34,446 nucleotides of DNA from Kordia sp045105435 (GCF_045105435.1 NZ_JBGCDL010000327.1:1-34446); one strand, 5' to 3'; shown: positions 16,066 through 25,818, counted from the first letter of the stretch. Notes: a model not told the origin generated them from the sequence alone. Translations and numbers: made by a program.

Positions 16066-16182
16066 TTTTTGACTTTTACTAAGTATAGTATTTTTAATTT
16101 CTATCTGCCAAAAAATAGATGAACTACATGTAATTATAACACTTTTTATATTTTACCATAAATAGCGTAGTTCTTTTATTGT

Positions 16183-16608
16183 CTATGCGACTGAATTACC
16201 TGAAATGTTAATGCTATTCTTTTCATGAAGAGCGATTGTGTCAAGCCAATTTACCGCTGTATTGATTGTGGTAAATAATTCATAATGTCCGTTGTAGAAG
16301 TTTTTTTCGACATGCGCATTTAACGAGGAAAATTTTTGATCGGACACAACAGCTATTCCTTTGAGTAAATTATTTTCAGGAAGCATTTTGTATACTTGAG
16401 GATCTATAGAGTAGGAGTTAATTCTGTGTGAAATGTATCCAAAAGGAACTTTATAGTTTTCATGGAAGAATTCAAAAAATGAAAGTAAGGTTTCAGATGA
16501 AATATGTACACCTTCATTAATTTCTCCAATAACTAAATCATCGTATAGGTATAATTTTCCTCTTTCGAAAGTGTATATGTCTCTTAATTTTTTCCCTATA
16601 ATATTCAT
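16183..16608 (-). CDS. Hypothetical protein, intact paralogue of adjacent pseudogene
   Basis: This protein of about 141 aa has its start placed at ATG 16608 (MNIIGKKLRD). The frame extends 9 codons further to 16635, but the pseudogene comparison and composition favour the shorter form. It is soluble, without signal peptide or membrane segment. The pattern is a beta hairpin (KLYLYDDLVIGEINEG), a helix (SETLLSFFEFFHEN), a strand (PFGYISHRINSYSIDP), then VVSDQKFSSLNAHVEKNF and a C-terminal helix (INTAVNWLDTI). Alternating strands and helices ending in a helix resemble the SpoIIAA/STAS-like folds found in small Flavobacteriaceae proteins, but this assignment is tentative. The function is unknown. 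Confidence 0.75.
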   Translation of the reverse strand: MNIIGKKLRDIYTFERGKLYLYDDLVIGEINEGVHISSETLLSFFEFFHENYKVPFGYISHRINSYSIDPQVYKMLPENNLLKGIAVVSDQKFSSLNAHVEKNFYNGHYELFTTINTAVNWLDTIALHEKNSINISGNSVA

Positions 16609-16742
16609 TCTTAGGTAAGTTTTGATTTTAAACAAAAGTAGGAATAAGCTATGTATGCATATTATTTTTAGAGTAGTTTGTACATATTTTAGATGAAATA
16701 CTAATTTTCATCTTCAAAAAACACAAAAAGGATTAAAAAGAG

Positions 16743-16770
16743 AAATCCTGCTTTTTCGAAAGCAGGATTT
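16743..16770. terminator. Rho-independent terminator after clpC
   Basis: A 12-bp perfect stem, aaatcctgcttt/aaagcaggattt, has a 4-nt ttcg loop. In the clpC direction it is followed by a T-rich run (CTCTTTTT). It lies 25 bp after the clpC stop. Confidence 0.85.
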
Positions 16771-16795
16771 TTGTATGTATTTGACAGTTAGTTTT

Positions 16796-19351
16796 TTAAG
16801 ATTCTGCGGGCTTTTCAGCTTTTTCAATCTTAATTGTTAACTCGTCATTTTCTTCATCTAAATCCATAAAAATTTTATCACCTTCATGAATTTTTGCAGT
16901 AATGATTTCTTCGGCAAGTGCATCTTCAATGTATTTCTGAATCGCTCTTTTAAGAGGTCTTGCACCATATTGCTTGTCAAATCCTTTATCGGCGATATAG
17001 TCTTTTGCTTTATCGCTCAACAATAAATCGTATCCTAAGCCTTTAATTCTGCTGTAAAGCTTTGCAATTTCGATATCGATAATTTTGTGAATGTGTTCAC
17101 GTTCTAAAGCATTGAAAATTACAACATCATCAATTCTGTTCAAGAATTCTGGCGCAAATGCTTTTTTCAAGGCATTTTCAATTACACCTTTCGCGTGATC
17201 GTCAGCTTGTGATTTTTGTGCATTCGTTCCAAAGCCAACTCCAGCTCCAAAATCTTTTAATTTACGCGCACCAATATTTGATGTCATAATGATGATCGTG
17301 TTTCTAAAATCGATCTTTCTTCCTAAGCTATCTGTTAAATATCCGTCATCCAATACTTGTAGTAACATATTAAATACATCTGGATGTGCTTTTTCAACCT
17401 CATCAAGCAATACAACAGCATACGGTTTTCTACGAACTTTCTCTGTTAATTGCCCACCTTCTTCATATCCAACATATCCTGGAGGAGCTCCAACCAAACG
17501 AGAAATTGCAAATTTTTCCATGTATTCGCTCATGTCAATTCTGATAAGCGTTTCTTCAGAATCAAATAACTCACGTGCTAATACCTTTGCTAACTGCGTT
17601 TTACCAACTCCAGTTTGTCCTAAAAAGATAAATGAACCAATTGGCTTATTTGGATCTTTAAGTCCTGCACGGTTACGCTGAATCGCTTTTACCACTTTTC
17701 CAACGGCTTCATCTTGTCCAACTACTTTTCCTTTAATGAGCTCAGGTAGTTGTGCTAACTTGTTGCTTTCAGTTTGTGCAATTCTGTTTACAGGAATTCC
17801 TGTCATCATAGAAACCACATCAGCAACATTTTCTTCATCAACTGTTTCTTTGTGTTGTTTAGACTCTTCTTCCCATTTTTCTTGTGAAATTGCCAATTCT
17901 TTTTCCAAACGTTTTTCATCGTCTCTCAATTTGGCAGCTTCTTCATATTTCTGCTTTTTTACGACAGAATTTTTCAATTCGCGCACTTCTTCCAATTGAC
18001 GTTCCAAGTCTAAAATCTGCTTAGGCACATCAATATTTGTGATATGAACTCTTGATCCTGCTTCATCTAAAGCATCAATAGCTTTGTCTGGAAGAAAACG
18101 ATCGCTCATATATCTATTGGTTAGTGTAACACAAGCTCTTATTGCTTCTGGTGTATAACTAACATTGTGATGTTCTTCGTATTTGTCTTTGATGTTCTCT
18201 AAAATTTCAATTGTTTCTTCTACAGTAGTAGGTTCAACCACTACTTTTTGAAAACGTCTTTCTAAAGCGCCATCTTTTTCAATATGTTGTCTGTACTCAT
18301 CAAGTGTAGTGGCTCCAATACATTGCAGTTCACCTCTTGCTAGCGCTGGTTTAAACATGTTTGAAGCATCTAAGCTTCCTGTAGCGCCACCGGCACCAAC
18401 AATGGTATGAATTTCATCGATAAAAAGAATAATGTCATCATTCTTTTCCAATTCGTTCATTACAGCTTTCATACGTTCTTCAAACTGACCTCTGTATTTT
18501 GTTCCAGCAACCAGGCTTGCCAAGTCTAATGTTACTACTCTTTTATTAAAGAGAATACGTGACACTTTACGTTTTACAATTCTGTTGGCTAAACCTTCGG
18601 CAATGGCAGATTTACCAACACCAGGTTCACCAATTAAAATTGGATTGTTCTTTTTACGTCTACTCAAAATTTGAGAAACGCGTTCAATTTCTTTTTCACG
18701 GCCAACTACAGGATCTAGTTTTCCTTCTTCAGCCATTGCTGTTAAATCTCTTCCGAAATTATCCAGTACGGGCGTTTTAGATTTCTTATTTACTTTTCCA
18801 CCTGTGCTAGAAGAACCAAAAGGATTTTCTTTTGAAGATTCTTGTGATCCGCTGCTATCATCCGAGAATGATTCTGAGCGTGGCGTGTCTATATAATCAT
18901 CGTCATTTGTTATCATATACTTAAATTGCTCTTTAACATTATCATAATCCACTTTCAACTTATTTAAAAGTTTTGTTGTGGGATCGTTTTCGTTTCTTAA
19001 AATGCACAATAATAGATGTGCGGTATTGATAGAAGAACTTTGAAAAAGTTTGGCTTCTAAAAATGTAGTTTTGAGGGCTCTTTCGGCTTGTCTCGTTAAA
19101 TGTAAATTTCGCTTTTCGTTTGGAGCGACTGCCACATTTGGATTTGCGGGGCTTAAAATTTCAACTTTTCGGCGCAAATGTGTCAAATCGACATCTAATG
19201 CGTTTAAAATATTGATTGCTTTACCGCTTCCATCTCTTAGAAGTCCAAGCATTAAATGCTCTGTGCCAATGAAATCATGGCCAAGACGCAATGCTTCTTC
19301 CTTGCTGTAGGCTATTACATCTTTTACCCTTGGGGAGAAATTATCATCCAT
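16796..19351 (-). CDS. clpC: ATP-dependent Clp protease ATP-binding subunit ClpC
   Basis: The 851-aa Hsp100 unfoldase feeds substrates to ClpP. The N-domain repeats occupy residues about 1-145. A low-complexity Ser/Asp linker (155-195) precedes the first AAA+ module: Walker A GEPGVGKS at 241-248 and Walker B with D312-E313. The middle region (about 450-490) carries a UVR-type helical segment (KQKYEEAAKLRDDEKRLEKEL), which marks ClpC rather than ClpB or ClpA. The second AAA+ module has GQTGVGKT at 578-585 and LLDEVEKAHP. It is divergent from gyrA across a 260-bp region. No CtsR-type operator was recognised, and that repressor is not expected in this phylum. Confidence 0.97.
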   Translation of the reverse strand: MDDNFSPRVKDVIAYSKEEALRLGHDFIGTEHLMLGLLRDGSGKAINILNALDVDLTHLRRKVEILSPANPNVAVAPNEKRNLHLTRQAERALKTTFLEAKLFQSSSINTAHLLLCILRNENDPTTKLLNKLKVDYDNVKEQFKYMITNDDDYIDTPRSESFSDDSSGSQESSKENPFGSSSTGGKVNKKSKTPVLDNFGRDLTAMAEEGKLDPVVGREKEIERVSQILSRRKKNNPILIGEPGVGKSAIAEGLANRIVKRKVSRILFNKRVVTLDLASLVAGTKYRGQFEERMKAVMNELEKNDDIILFIDEIHTIVGAGGATGSLDASNMFKPALARGELQCIGATTLDEYRQHIEKDGALERRFQKVVVEPTTVEETIEILENIKDKYEEHHNVSYTPEAIRACVTLTNRYMSDRFLPDKAIDALDEAGSRVHITNIDVPKQILDLERQLEEVRELKNSVVKKQKYEEAAKLRDDEKRLEKELAISQEKWEEESKQHKETVDEENVADVVSMMTGIPVNRIAQTESNKLAQLPELIKGKVVGQDEAVGKVVKAIQRNRAGLKDPNKPIGSFIFLGQTGVGKTQLAKVLARELFDSEETLIRIDMSEYMEKFAISRLVGAPPGYVGYEEGGQLTEKVRRKPYAVVLLDEVEKAHPDVFNMLLQVLDDGYLTDSLGRKIDFRNTIIIMTSNIGARKLKDFGAGVGFGTNAQKSQADDHAKGVIENALKKAFAPEFLNRIDDVVIFNALEREHIHKIIDIEIAKLYSRIKGLGYDLLLSDKAKDYIADKGFDKQYGARPLKRAIQKYIEDALAEEIITAKIHEGDKIFMDLDEENDELTIKIEKAEKPAES

Positions 19352-19467
19352 AAATATTATTTCCTTTCGACATTAAAATTAATACTTCAAACTGAATAAT
19401 ACAAAAATTGTTCCGTGATGAAAGCATATTTACGCCAATTGACGAAAAAAAACATCGATTTCAAAGA

Positions 19468-19499
19468 TTATCATAGAAAATTATCAAAAAAACTTATCA
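19468..19499 (+). repeat. Three TTATCA motifs at exact 13-bp period
   Basis: TTATCA occurs at 19468-19473, 19481-19486 and 19494-19499, each followed by an A-rich stretch, in the clpC-gyrA divergent region. It could be an iterated protein-binding site or chance in AT-rich DNA. The rest of the 260-bp region shows no convincing promoter by eye. Confidence 0.4.
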
Positions 19500-19611
19500 A
19501 AAATTGTTAATAAAAAAACCTTAAAATGCCTTGCAAAATCCTCGCTGAATACTAGTAAATGTTGTATATTGACCCGATTTGTAAAACTCGAAAAATTAAA
19601 ACTTAAAATAC

Positions 19612-22155
19612 ATGGCAGAAGGAGAAAAGTTAATCCCCATTAATATCGAAGATGAGATGAAGTCTGCTTACATCGATTATTCGATGTCAGTCATTGTGTC
19701 ACGTGCACTTCCAGATGTAAGAGATGGTATGAAACCCGTACATCGTAGAGTATTGTTTGGAATGCATGAACTCGGAGTAAGATCTAGTTCGGCGCACAAA
19801 AAATCTGCAAGAATCGTTGGAGAAGTATTAGGAAAGTATCACCCACATGGAGATACATCTGTATACGACGCTATGGTTCGTATGGCGCAAGAATGGAGTT
19901 TGCGTTATATGCTGGTTGACGGACAAGGGAACTTTGGTTCTATTGATGGAGATAGTCCTGCAGCAATGCGTTATACGGAGGCAAGAATGCGCAAAATATC
20001 GGATGATATGTTGGCAGATATTGACAAAGATACCGTAGATCATTCCCTAAACTTTGATGACACTTTAAAAGAACCAACCGTGTTACCTACACGAGTTCCA
20101 GGATTATTAATCAATGGAGCTTCTGGTATTGCAGTTGGTATGGCAACAAATATGCCGCCGCACAACTTATCGGAAGTTATTGATGGAATTCATGCATATA
20201 TCGATAATACCGATATTGAAATTGATGAATTAATTCAACACGTAAAAGCACCCGATTTCCCAACAGGAGGAATTATCTACGGATATGATGGTGTACGAGA
20301 AGCGTTTAAAACAGGACGTGGAAAAGTTGTCATGCGCGGAAAAGCTGTTATGGAAGAAGTACAAGGTAGAGAATGTATCATTGTGACTGAAATTCCATAT
20401 CAAGTGAATAAGGCAGATATGATTAAGAAAACTGCCGATTTGATTAATGATAAAAAGATTGATGGTATTTCTACGATTCGTGATGAATCTGATAGAAAAG
20501 GAATGCGTATCGTATATATATTAAAACGTGATGCAATTCCAAATATCGTTTTAAATAAATTATACAAATATACAGCGCTGCAATCATCATTTAGTGTCAA
20601 TAATATTGCATTAGTTCATGGACGTCCGCAATTGTTGAATCTTAAAGAAATGATTCATCACTTTGTAGAACATAGACATGTAGTTGTAACGCGTAGAACC
20701 GAGTACGAATTAAGGAAAGCAGAAGAACGCGCGCACATACTAGAAGGATTAATTATCGCTTCTGATAATATTGATGAGGTAATTGCCATCATTAGAGGTT
20801 CGCAAAATGCTGAAGATGCTCGTAACAACTTGATTAAGCGTTTTGAACTGACAGAAATTCAAGCCAAAGCAATTGTTGAAATGCGATTACGTCAGTTGAC
20901 AGGTCTGGAACAAGACAAGTTACGCGGAGAGTATGACGAAATCATGAAGAGTATTGAAGATTACCGTGATATTTTGGCTAATAAGTCAAGAAGAATGAAT
21001 ATCATCAAGGAAGAACTGGATGTTATTAAGGATAAGTACGGTGATGAAAGACGTTCATTAATTGAATATGCTGGTGGAGATGTTAGTATAGAAGATTTAA
21101 TTCCGGATGAAAAAGTAGTAATTACAATTTCGCATGCGGGTTACATAAAACGTACTTCGTTAACAGAATACAAAAAACAAAATAGAGGTGGTGTTGGACA
21201 AAAAGGAAGTGCAACACGAAATGAAGATTTCTTGGAGCATTTATTTGTTGGAACAAATCACCAATACATGTTATTCTTTACGCAAAGAGGAAAATGTTTC
21301 TGGATGCGTGTATATGAAATTCCAGAAGGAAGCAAAACATCGAAAGGTAGAGCGATTCAAAACTTAATTAATATTGAGAAAGAAGATAAGGTAAAAGCAT
21401 TTATCTGTACGCAAAGTCTTAAAGACGAAGAATACATAAATAGTCATTATGTAATTATGGCTACGAAAAAAGGACAAGTTAAGAAAACACCTTTAGAGCA
21501 ATATTCTCGTCCACGTACTAATGGTATCAACGCGATTACCATTAAAGAAGGAGACGAATTGTTAGAAGCAAAATTAACTACAGGAAACAGTCAAGTCATG
21601 TTGGCAGTAAAATCTGGAAAGGCAATTCGATTCGAAGAAGAGAAAACTCGTCCAATGGGAAGAAATGCTTCTGGAGTTCGTGGAATTAGATTAGCTAATG
21701 ATAATGATGAAGTAGTTGGAATGGTTGCTGTGAATGATATGGAAAGTAATATTTTGGTAGTTTCTGAAAACGGATATGGAAAACGATCTAGCTTAGAAGA
21801 TTACCGAATTACAAACCGTGGAGGAAAAGGAGTAAAAACTATTTCTGTAACGGATAAAACAGGTGAGTTGGTTGCAATTAAAAATGTAACTGATGAAGAT
21901 GGTTTAATGATCATCAATAAATCTGGAATTGCTATTCGTATGTCAGTTTCTGACCTGAGAGTCATGGGAAGAGCCACGCAAGGAGTTCGATTAATCAATA
22001 TTAAAGGAAAAGATTCTATTGCGGCTGTTGCTAAAGTGATGAATGAAGAAGAAGATGTTGATGAAGGTGTTGAAGGTCTTGAAAACACAGACGTTACAGA
22101 AAATGGCACGGCAGTTGATATAGATAACAATAGTGATCAAGAATCACAAGAATAA
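19612..22155 (+). CDS. gyrA: DNA gyrase subunit A
   Basis: The 847-aa catalytic subunit of gyrase breaks and rejoins DNA through a tyrosine. The active residue is Tyr121 in AAMRYTEARM. The quinolone-resistance-determining region reads HPHGDTSVYDAM (residues 78-89), with Thr82 at the position of E. coli Ser83 and Asp86 at that of Asp87. The C-terminal pinwheel repeats are present, including the GyrA-box-like segment QNRGGVG. The tail is acidic (EEDVDEGVEGLEN...), as is common in this family. The TPR gene starts 36 bp downstream and is likely co-transcribed. Confidence 0.98.
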   Translation: MAEGEKLIPINIEDEMKSAYIDYSMSVIVSRALPDVRDGMKPVHRRVLFGMHELGVRSSSAHKKSARIVGEVLGKYHPHGDTSVYDAMVRMAQEWSLRYMLVDGQGNFGSIDGDSPAAMRYTEARMRKISDDMLADIDKDTVDHSLNFDDTLKEPTVLPTRVPGLLINGASGIAVGMATNMPPHNLSEVIDGIHAYIDNTDIEIDELIQHVKAPDFPTGGIIYGYDGVREAFKTGRGKVVMRGKAVMEEVQGRECIIVTEIPYQVNKADMIKKTADLINDKKIDGISTIRDESDRKGMRIVYILKRDAIPNIVLNKLYKYTALQSSFSVNNIALVHGRPQLLNLKEMIHHFVEHRHVVVTRRTEYELRKAEERAHILEGLIIASDNIDEVIAIIRGSQNAEDARNNLIKRFELTEIQAKAIVEMRLRQLTGLEQDKLRGEYDEIMKSIEDYRDILANKSRRMNIIKEELDVIKDKYGDERRSLIEYAGGDVSIEDLIPDEKVVITISHAGYIKRTSLTEYKKQNRGGVGQKGSATRNEDFLEHLFVGTNHQYMLFFTQRGKCFWMRVYEIPEGSKTSKGRAIQNLINIEKEDKVKAFICTQSLKDEEYINSHYVIMATKKGQVKKTPLEQYSRPRTNGINAITIKEGDELLEAKLTTGNSQVMLAVKSGKAIRFEEEKTRPMGRNASGVRGIRLANDNDEVVGMVAVNDMESNILVVSENGYGKRSSLEDYRITNRGGKGVKTISVTDKTGELVAIKNVTDEDGLMIINKSGIAIRMSVSDLRVMGRATQGVRLINIKGKDSIAAVAKVMNEEEDVDEGVEGLENTDVTENGTAVDIDNNSDQESQE

Positions 22156-22191
22156 TAACAAAAAACCTCAATTATTTTAAACATTAACAAA

Positions 22192-23475
22192 ATGAAGAAG
22201 ACAATTTTAATTTTTTCAGCACTGTTGATTACAGCCTTTTCTTTTGCACAAAAGAAAGAATTAAGAACTGCTGAAAAAGCATTGAAAAAAGGAAATACAG
22301 TAGAAGCAAAAGATATGCTATCAAGTATTTCATCTACAATTGAAAGCGCAGATGCTAAATACAAAGCGCAGTATTACTACTTAAAAGGAAAAACGTATCA
22401 AGATTTAGCTGATAAAGGAATGGATGCTGATGCATCATTAAAAATTGCAGGAGAAGCGTATAATAAATTAATAGCTTTTGAAAAAGAGCAAAAAGAATTT
22501 AAGTATACGAAACAAGCGGGTCCAAATTTACAAACAATGATTAGTAAAATGGTGGACAAGGCTATTAAAGCCCAAAACGCTAAGGATTACGCAAAAGCTT
22601 CTGACTTACTGCATTTAGCGTATACATTGCAGCCAGAAAATAAAGATTTCTTGTACTATGCAGCTTCTAACTCAATTTCTGGGAAAGACTACGACAAAGC
22701 TTTAAAGTATTATGAAATGCTTAAAGATGCAGAGTATACAGGTGAAAGAACACAGTATTTTGCAGTCAATGTTGCTACAGGAAAAAAAGAGCCATTTAAT
22801 GATAAAACGGTTAGAGATATTTCTGTGAAAGCAAAGTCTCATATAAAACCAACACAAGAGAAATCTAAATCAAGATTGCCAGAAATCGTAAAAAATATCT
22901 CTTGGATTTATACAAATCATGTTGGTGATAATGAAAAAGCGTTAAAAGCTGTAGAAGATGCAATTGCTGTAAGTCCAGATGATCCTTCTCTTTTATTGAC
23001 AAAAGGAAATATCTACTACAAAATGGGAGATACTGCGAAGTTTAAGGAAATTATGAAAGAAATCATTACTAAGAATCCAAATGATGTAGATTCATACTAT
23101 AATATTGGAGTAATTAGTGCTGAAAATGGTGATGTTGAAGAAGCAAGAGCAGCTTACGAAAAGGTATTAGAACTAGATCCAGGATATATCAATGCCGGAA
23201 TCAACTTGTCTAAAACGTATTTAGATGAAGCTTCTGATGTTGTTGATAAAATGAATGAATTAGGAAGTTCTTCTGCTGACAACAAAAAGTTTGAAGAATA
23301 CCAAGAACAACAAACTGCTTTATACAGAAAGTCATTAGTTATTTTAGAAGGACTTATTGAAAGTGTTCCTGATGATGTAAGTATCTTAAAGCAATTAAAA
23401 GGATTATACTCTTTCTTAGGAGAAGATGATAAATTCAAAAAAGTAAAAGCTAAATTAGTAGAGTTAGGGCAATAA
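22192..23475 (+). CDS. Exported tetratricopeptide-repeat protein
   Basis: The 427-aa protein begins with a signal peptide, MKKTILIFSALLITAFSFAQ, cleaved near residue 20, so it is probably periplasmic. Helical TPR units recur through the protein: near residues 25-70, 120-180 (AKDYAKASDLLHLAYTLQPENKD) and 245-340, with two strong copies, NEKALKAVEDAIAVSPDDPSLL and DVEEARAAYEKVLELDPGYINA. It follows gyrA by 36 bp and ends at a strong terminator. TPR domains mediate protein-protein contacts; the partner is unknown. There is no visible link to gyrase beyond shared transcription. Confidence 0.92.
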   Translation: MKKTILIFSALLITAFSFAQKKELRTAEKALKKGNTVEAKDMLSSISSTIESADAKYKAQYYYLKGKTYQDLADKGMDADASLKIAGEAYNKLIAFEKEQKEFKYTKQAGPNLQTMISKMVDKAIKAQNAKDYAKASDLLHLAYTLQPENKDFLYYAASNSISGKDYDKALKYYEMLKDAEYTGERTQYFAVNVATGKKEPFNDKTVRDISVKAKSHIKPTQEKSKSRLPEIVKNISWIYTNHVGDNEKALKAVEDAIAVSPDDPSLLLTKGNIYYKMGDTAKFKEIMKEIITKNPNDVDSYYNIGVISAENGDVEEARAAYEKVLELDPGYINAGINLSKTYLDEASDVVDKMNELGSSSADNKKFEEYQEQQTALYRKSLVILEGLIESVPDDVSILKQLKGLYSFLGEDDKFKKVKAKLVELGQ

Positions 23476-23501
23476 ACTTAACTACTTTATACACATAAAA
23501 A

Positions 23502-23527
23502 AACCTCGCAATATTCATTGCGAGGTT
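23502..23527. terminator. Bidirectional terminator between TPR and NlpC/P60 genes
   Basis: A perfect 11-bp stem, aacctcgcaat/attgcgaggtt, has a 4-nt attc loop. It is preceded by an A-run and followed by gttttg, so it can serve both convergent genes. Confidence 0.88.
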
Positions 23528-23575
23528 GTTTTGTATACCGACTAAACTTCTTTTTGTGAATCTAAATTGAAGTTC

Positions 23576-24322
23576 TTAAATAATCTTCTTTATCACACGT
23601 AATCGATGTGTATGTCTGTTAGTTTCCACATTAAAAATTCCTGAATGATCAATGCGATCAATACGAACTTTTCCGTGTGCGTGAATAATGTAATTATCTT
23701 CCATAATAATTCCGACATGAATAATAGTTCCTTCTTCATTATCAAAAAATGCCAAATCACCAGGTTCACTTTCTTCAATAAAACTCAACGGTTCACCTTG
23801 TGTTGCTTGCTGAGAAGCATCACGTAATAACTTAAATCCGTTTAGTTTATAAACCATTTGTGTAAAACCCGAGCAATCGATTCCGAAAGGTGTTTTTCCG
23901 CCCCACAAATACGGAGCGCCCAAATACATATAGGAAGTTTTAATAATATTTTCTTTAGAAATAACGCCACTTACTGTATTTCCATCATGTTGATGCGAAA
24001 GTAACGACAACGGATTCAAAACAGCGCCAATAGGAATCGGCATTAACAATGTTTCATCCCTAATAAACTCTACCAAGTCAGAAGACAAAATTAACTCCTC
24101 TTTGTCTTTTTCTTTATAAATATCTTCGGTAATTTCTAAATACTGCTTATTATCAATCCAACCTTCATACTTATCAAAGGCAATGCGAATCTTACTCCAT
24201 TTCTTGCGTTGTTCCAGTACTTTAAAGTGTTCTCCATACAATACCTGCGATACAAGTTCACTCATATCGCTTGGTTCGGCACGAAGCGGAACAATACTTA
24301 AATTGCAAATTCCGTATTGCAT
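23576..24322 (-). CDS. NlpC/P60 family cysteine peptidase with N-terminal SH3-like domains
   Basis: This 248-aa putative cell-wall endopeptidase would cut peptide cross-links containing gamma-D-Glu-diaminopimelate. Residues 1-65 form a bacterial SH3 domain (VPLRAEPSDMSELVSQVLYGE...WSKIRIAFDKYEGWID) and a second SH3-like segment follows. The C40 catalytic domain (about 122-248) has the nucleophile Cys150 in GIDCSGFTQMVYK and the catalytic His202 in IIHVGIIM, with H214/H216 as the likely third polar residue. No signal peptide is visible, so it is either cytoplasmic (for example recycling wall peptides) or exported by another route. It starts 34 bp after the thiolase stop on the same strand, so they may be co-transcribed. 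Confidence 0.92.
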   Translation of the reverse strand: MQYGICNLSIVPLRAEPSDMSELVSQVLYGEHFKVLEQRKKWSKIRIAFDKYEGWIDNKQYLEITEDIYKEKDKEELILSSDLVEFIRDETLLMPIPIGAVLNPLSLLSHQHDGNTVSGVISKENIIKTSYMYLGAPYLWGGKTPFGIDCSGFTQMVYKLNGFKLLRDASQQATQGEPLSFIEESEPGDLAFFDNEEGTIIHVGIIMEDNYIIHAHGKVRIDRIDHSGIFNVETNRHTHRLRVIKKII

Positions 24323-24356
24323 GTATTAAAATTGGGTGTTTTTTTGAATTGGAAAA

Positions 24357-25535
24357 TTAAGCTCTTTCAACAACAAATGCAGAAGCGCCACCGCCACCAT
24401 TACAAATTGCTGCAGCTCCTATTTTTGCATCGTTTTGTTCTAAAACATTTAATAAAGTAATTAAAATTCGCACTCCAGAGCATCCTAACGGATGTCCTAA
24501 AGAAACCGCTCCACCATTTACATTTACGTTTTCATCAGTAAGTCCAAGGATTTTCATATTTGCCAATCCAACAATAGAAAATGCTTCGTTAAATTCAAAA
24601 TAATCAACAGCTTCAATACTTACATTTGCTTTTGCTAATGCTTTTGGAAGTGCTTTTGCAGGCGCTGTTGTAAACCACTTTGGCTCGTGCGCAGCATCCG
24701 CATATCCTTTTACAGTTGCCAAAGGTGTTAAACCTAACTCGGCAGCTTTCTCAGCACTCATCAATACCATTGCGCCAGCACCATCATTAATAGTGGAAGC
24801 ATTTGCGGCAGTAACAGTACCATCTTTTGTAAAAGCAGCACGTAAATTAGGAATCTTGTCCATTTTTACGTTCTTATATTCTTCGTCTTCGTTTACAATA
24901 ACTGGTTCTCCTCGTCGTTGCGGAACTTCTACAGGAACAACTTCATTGGCAAACTTTCCATCTGCCCAAGCTTTCGCAGAACGCTCGTACGACTGAATTG
25001 CAAACGCGTCTTGGTCTTCTCTTGAAAAACTATATTCTGTAGCGCATGCATCAGCACAAACGCCCATAGCTACATTATCGTACACATCTACCAAACCATC
25101 ACGCTGCATTCCGTCTTCCATTTTGGCAGGGCCAAACTTTGTAGCAGTTCGTGCGTGGTAATAATGTGGAATTAAACTCATGTTTTCCATTCCTCCAGCA
25201 ACTACAATATCTGCATCGCCTAAAGCAATAGCTTGTGTAGCTTGCATAACGGCTTTCATTCCTGAAGCACATACTTTATTAATTGTAGTACATGGAACCG
25301 TGTCCGGAATTCCAGCAAAAATCGCGGCTTGTCTAGCAGGAGCTTGTCCAGTACCAGCTTGCACAACATTTCCCATAATCACTTCTTCAACGTGTTCTGG
25401 AGCTAAATTTATTTGCGCCAAAGCACCTTTAATAGCTGTCGCTCCTAACTTTGGAGCTGGTATAGTAGATAAAGCACCTAAAAAACTTCCGATTGGAGTT
25501 CTAGCAGCTGCAACAATAACAACTTTTTTACTCAT
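24357..25535 (-). CDS. Acetyl-CoA C-acyltransferase (thiolase)
   Basis: The 392-aa thiolase catalyses reversible Claisen condensation of acyl-CoAs. All catalytic landmarks are present: the nucleophile Cys89 in NKVCASGMKAV, His348 in GHPLGCSGVRI, and Cys378 in CNGGGGASAF. The ENMS segment near residue 118 and the NEAF motif near 310-320 are typical of the family. Length fits acetyl-CoA acetyltransferase (AtoB/PhaA) as well as short-chain 3-ketoacyl-CoA thiolase. With no beta-oxidation or ketone-body genes adjacent, I leave the exact substrate and symbol open. Confidence 0.94.
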   Translation of the reverse strand: MSKKVVIVAAARTPIGSFLGALSTIPAPKLGATAIKGALAQINLAPEHVEEVIMGNVVQAGTGQAPARQAAIFAGIPDTVPCTTINKVCASGMKAVMQATQAIALGDADIVVAGGMENMSLIPHYYHARTATKFGPAKMEDGMQRDGLVDVYDNVAMGVCADACATEYSFSREDQDAFAIQSYERSAKAWADGKFANEVVPVEVPQRRGEPVIVNEDEEYKNVKMDKIPNLRAAFTKDGTVTAANASTINDGAGAMVLMSAEKAAELGLTPLATVKGYADAAHEPKWFTTAPAKALPKALAKANVSIEAVDYFEFNEAFSIVGLANMKILGLTDENVNVNGGAVSLGHPLGCSGVRILITLLNVLEQNDAKIGAAAICNGGGGASAFVVERA

Positions 25536-25763
25536 GATTTTTACTTATAGTTTAATAGCTGCGAATTTAATTATTTTTTAGAAGAATTCCGTATAAATTA
25601 TCAATTAAGCAACAAAAGATATTGAATATTAAGATAAATATAAACTTTAAAAATAGAAGGAATAAGTTTCAGTTTTTAAATTTCATATTTCTATTTATTA
25701 AATGATTTCTTTAGCTTCTAATTTTGTGTTCGTCTCGTGGGCTTTTAAAAATTGGGTTTTTCA

Positions 25764-25796
25764 AACCGTAACACACGGTTAATTTTAGTACTTTTG
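25764..25796 (+). promoter_or_regulatory. Inverted repeat and -7 element upstream of the HD phosphodiesterase
   Basis: A perfect 6-bp inverted repeat, AACCGT-aacac-ACGGTT (25764-25780), sits 8 bp before TACTTTTG (25789-25796), which matches the TAnnTTTG element. The repeat occupies the place of the -33 region, for which no TTG is seen at the right distance. This may be an operator with an activator-dependent promoter; that reading is inference. Confidence 0.4.
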
Positions 25797-25818
25797 AATA
25801 TTAACATATATTCGTTTA

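Noticed and set aside
19690..19890. Thr82 of GyrA at the quinolone-resistance position considered as a resistance mutation
   Set aside because: Thr or Ser at this position is common in wild-type gyrases, so resistance cannot be inferred.
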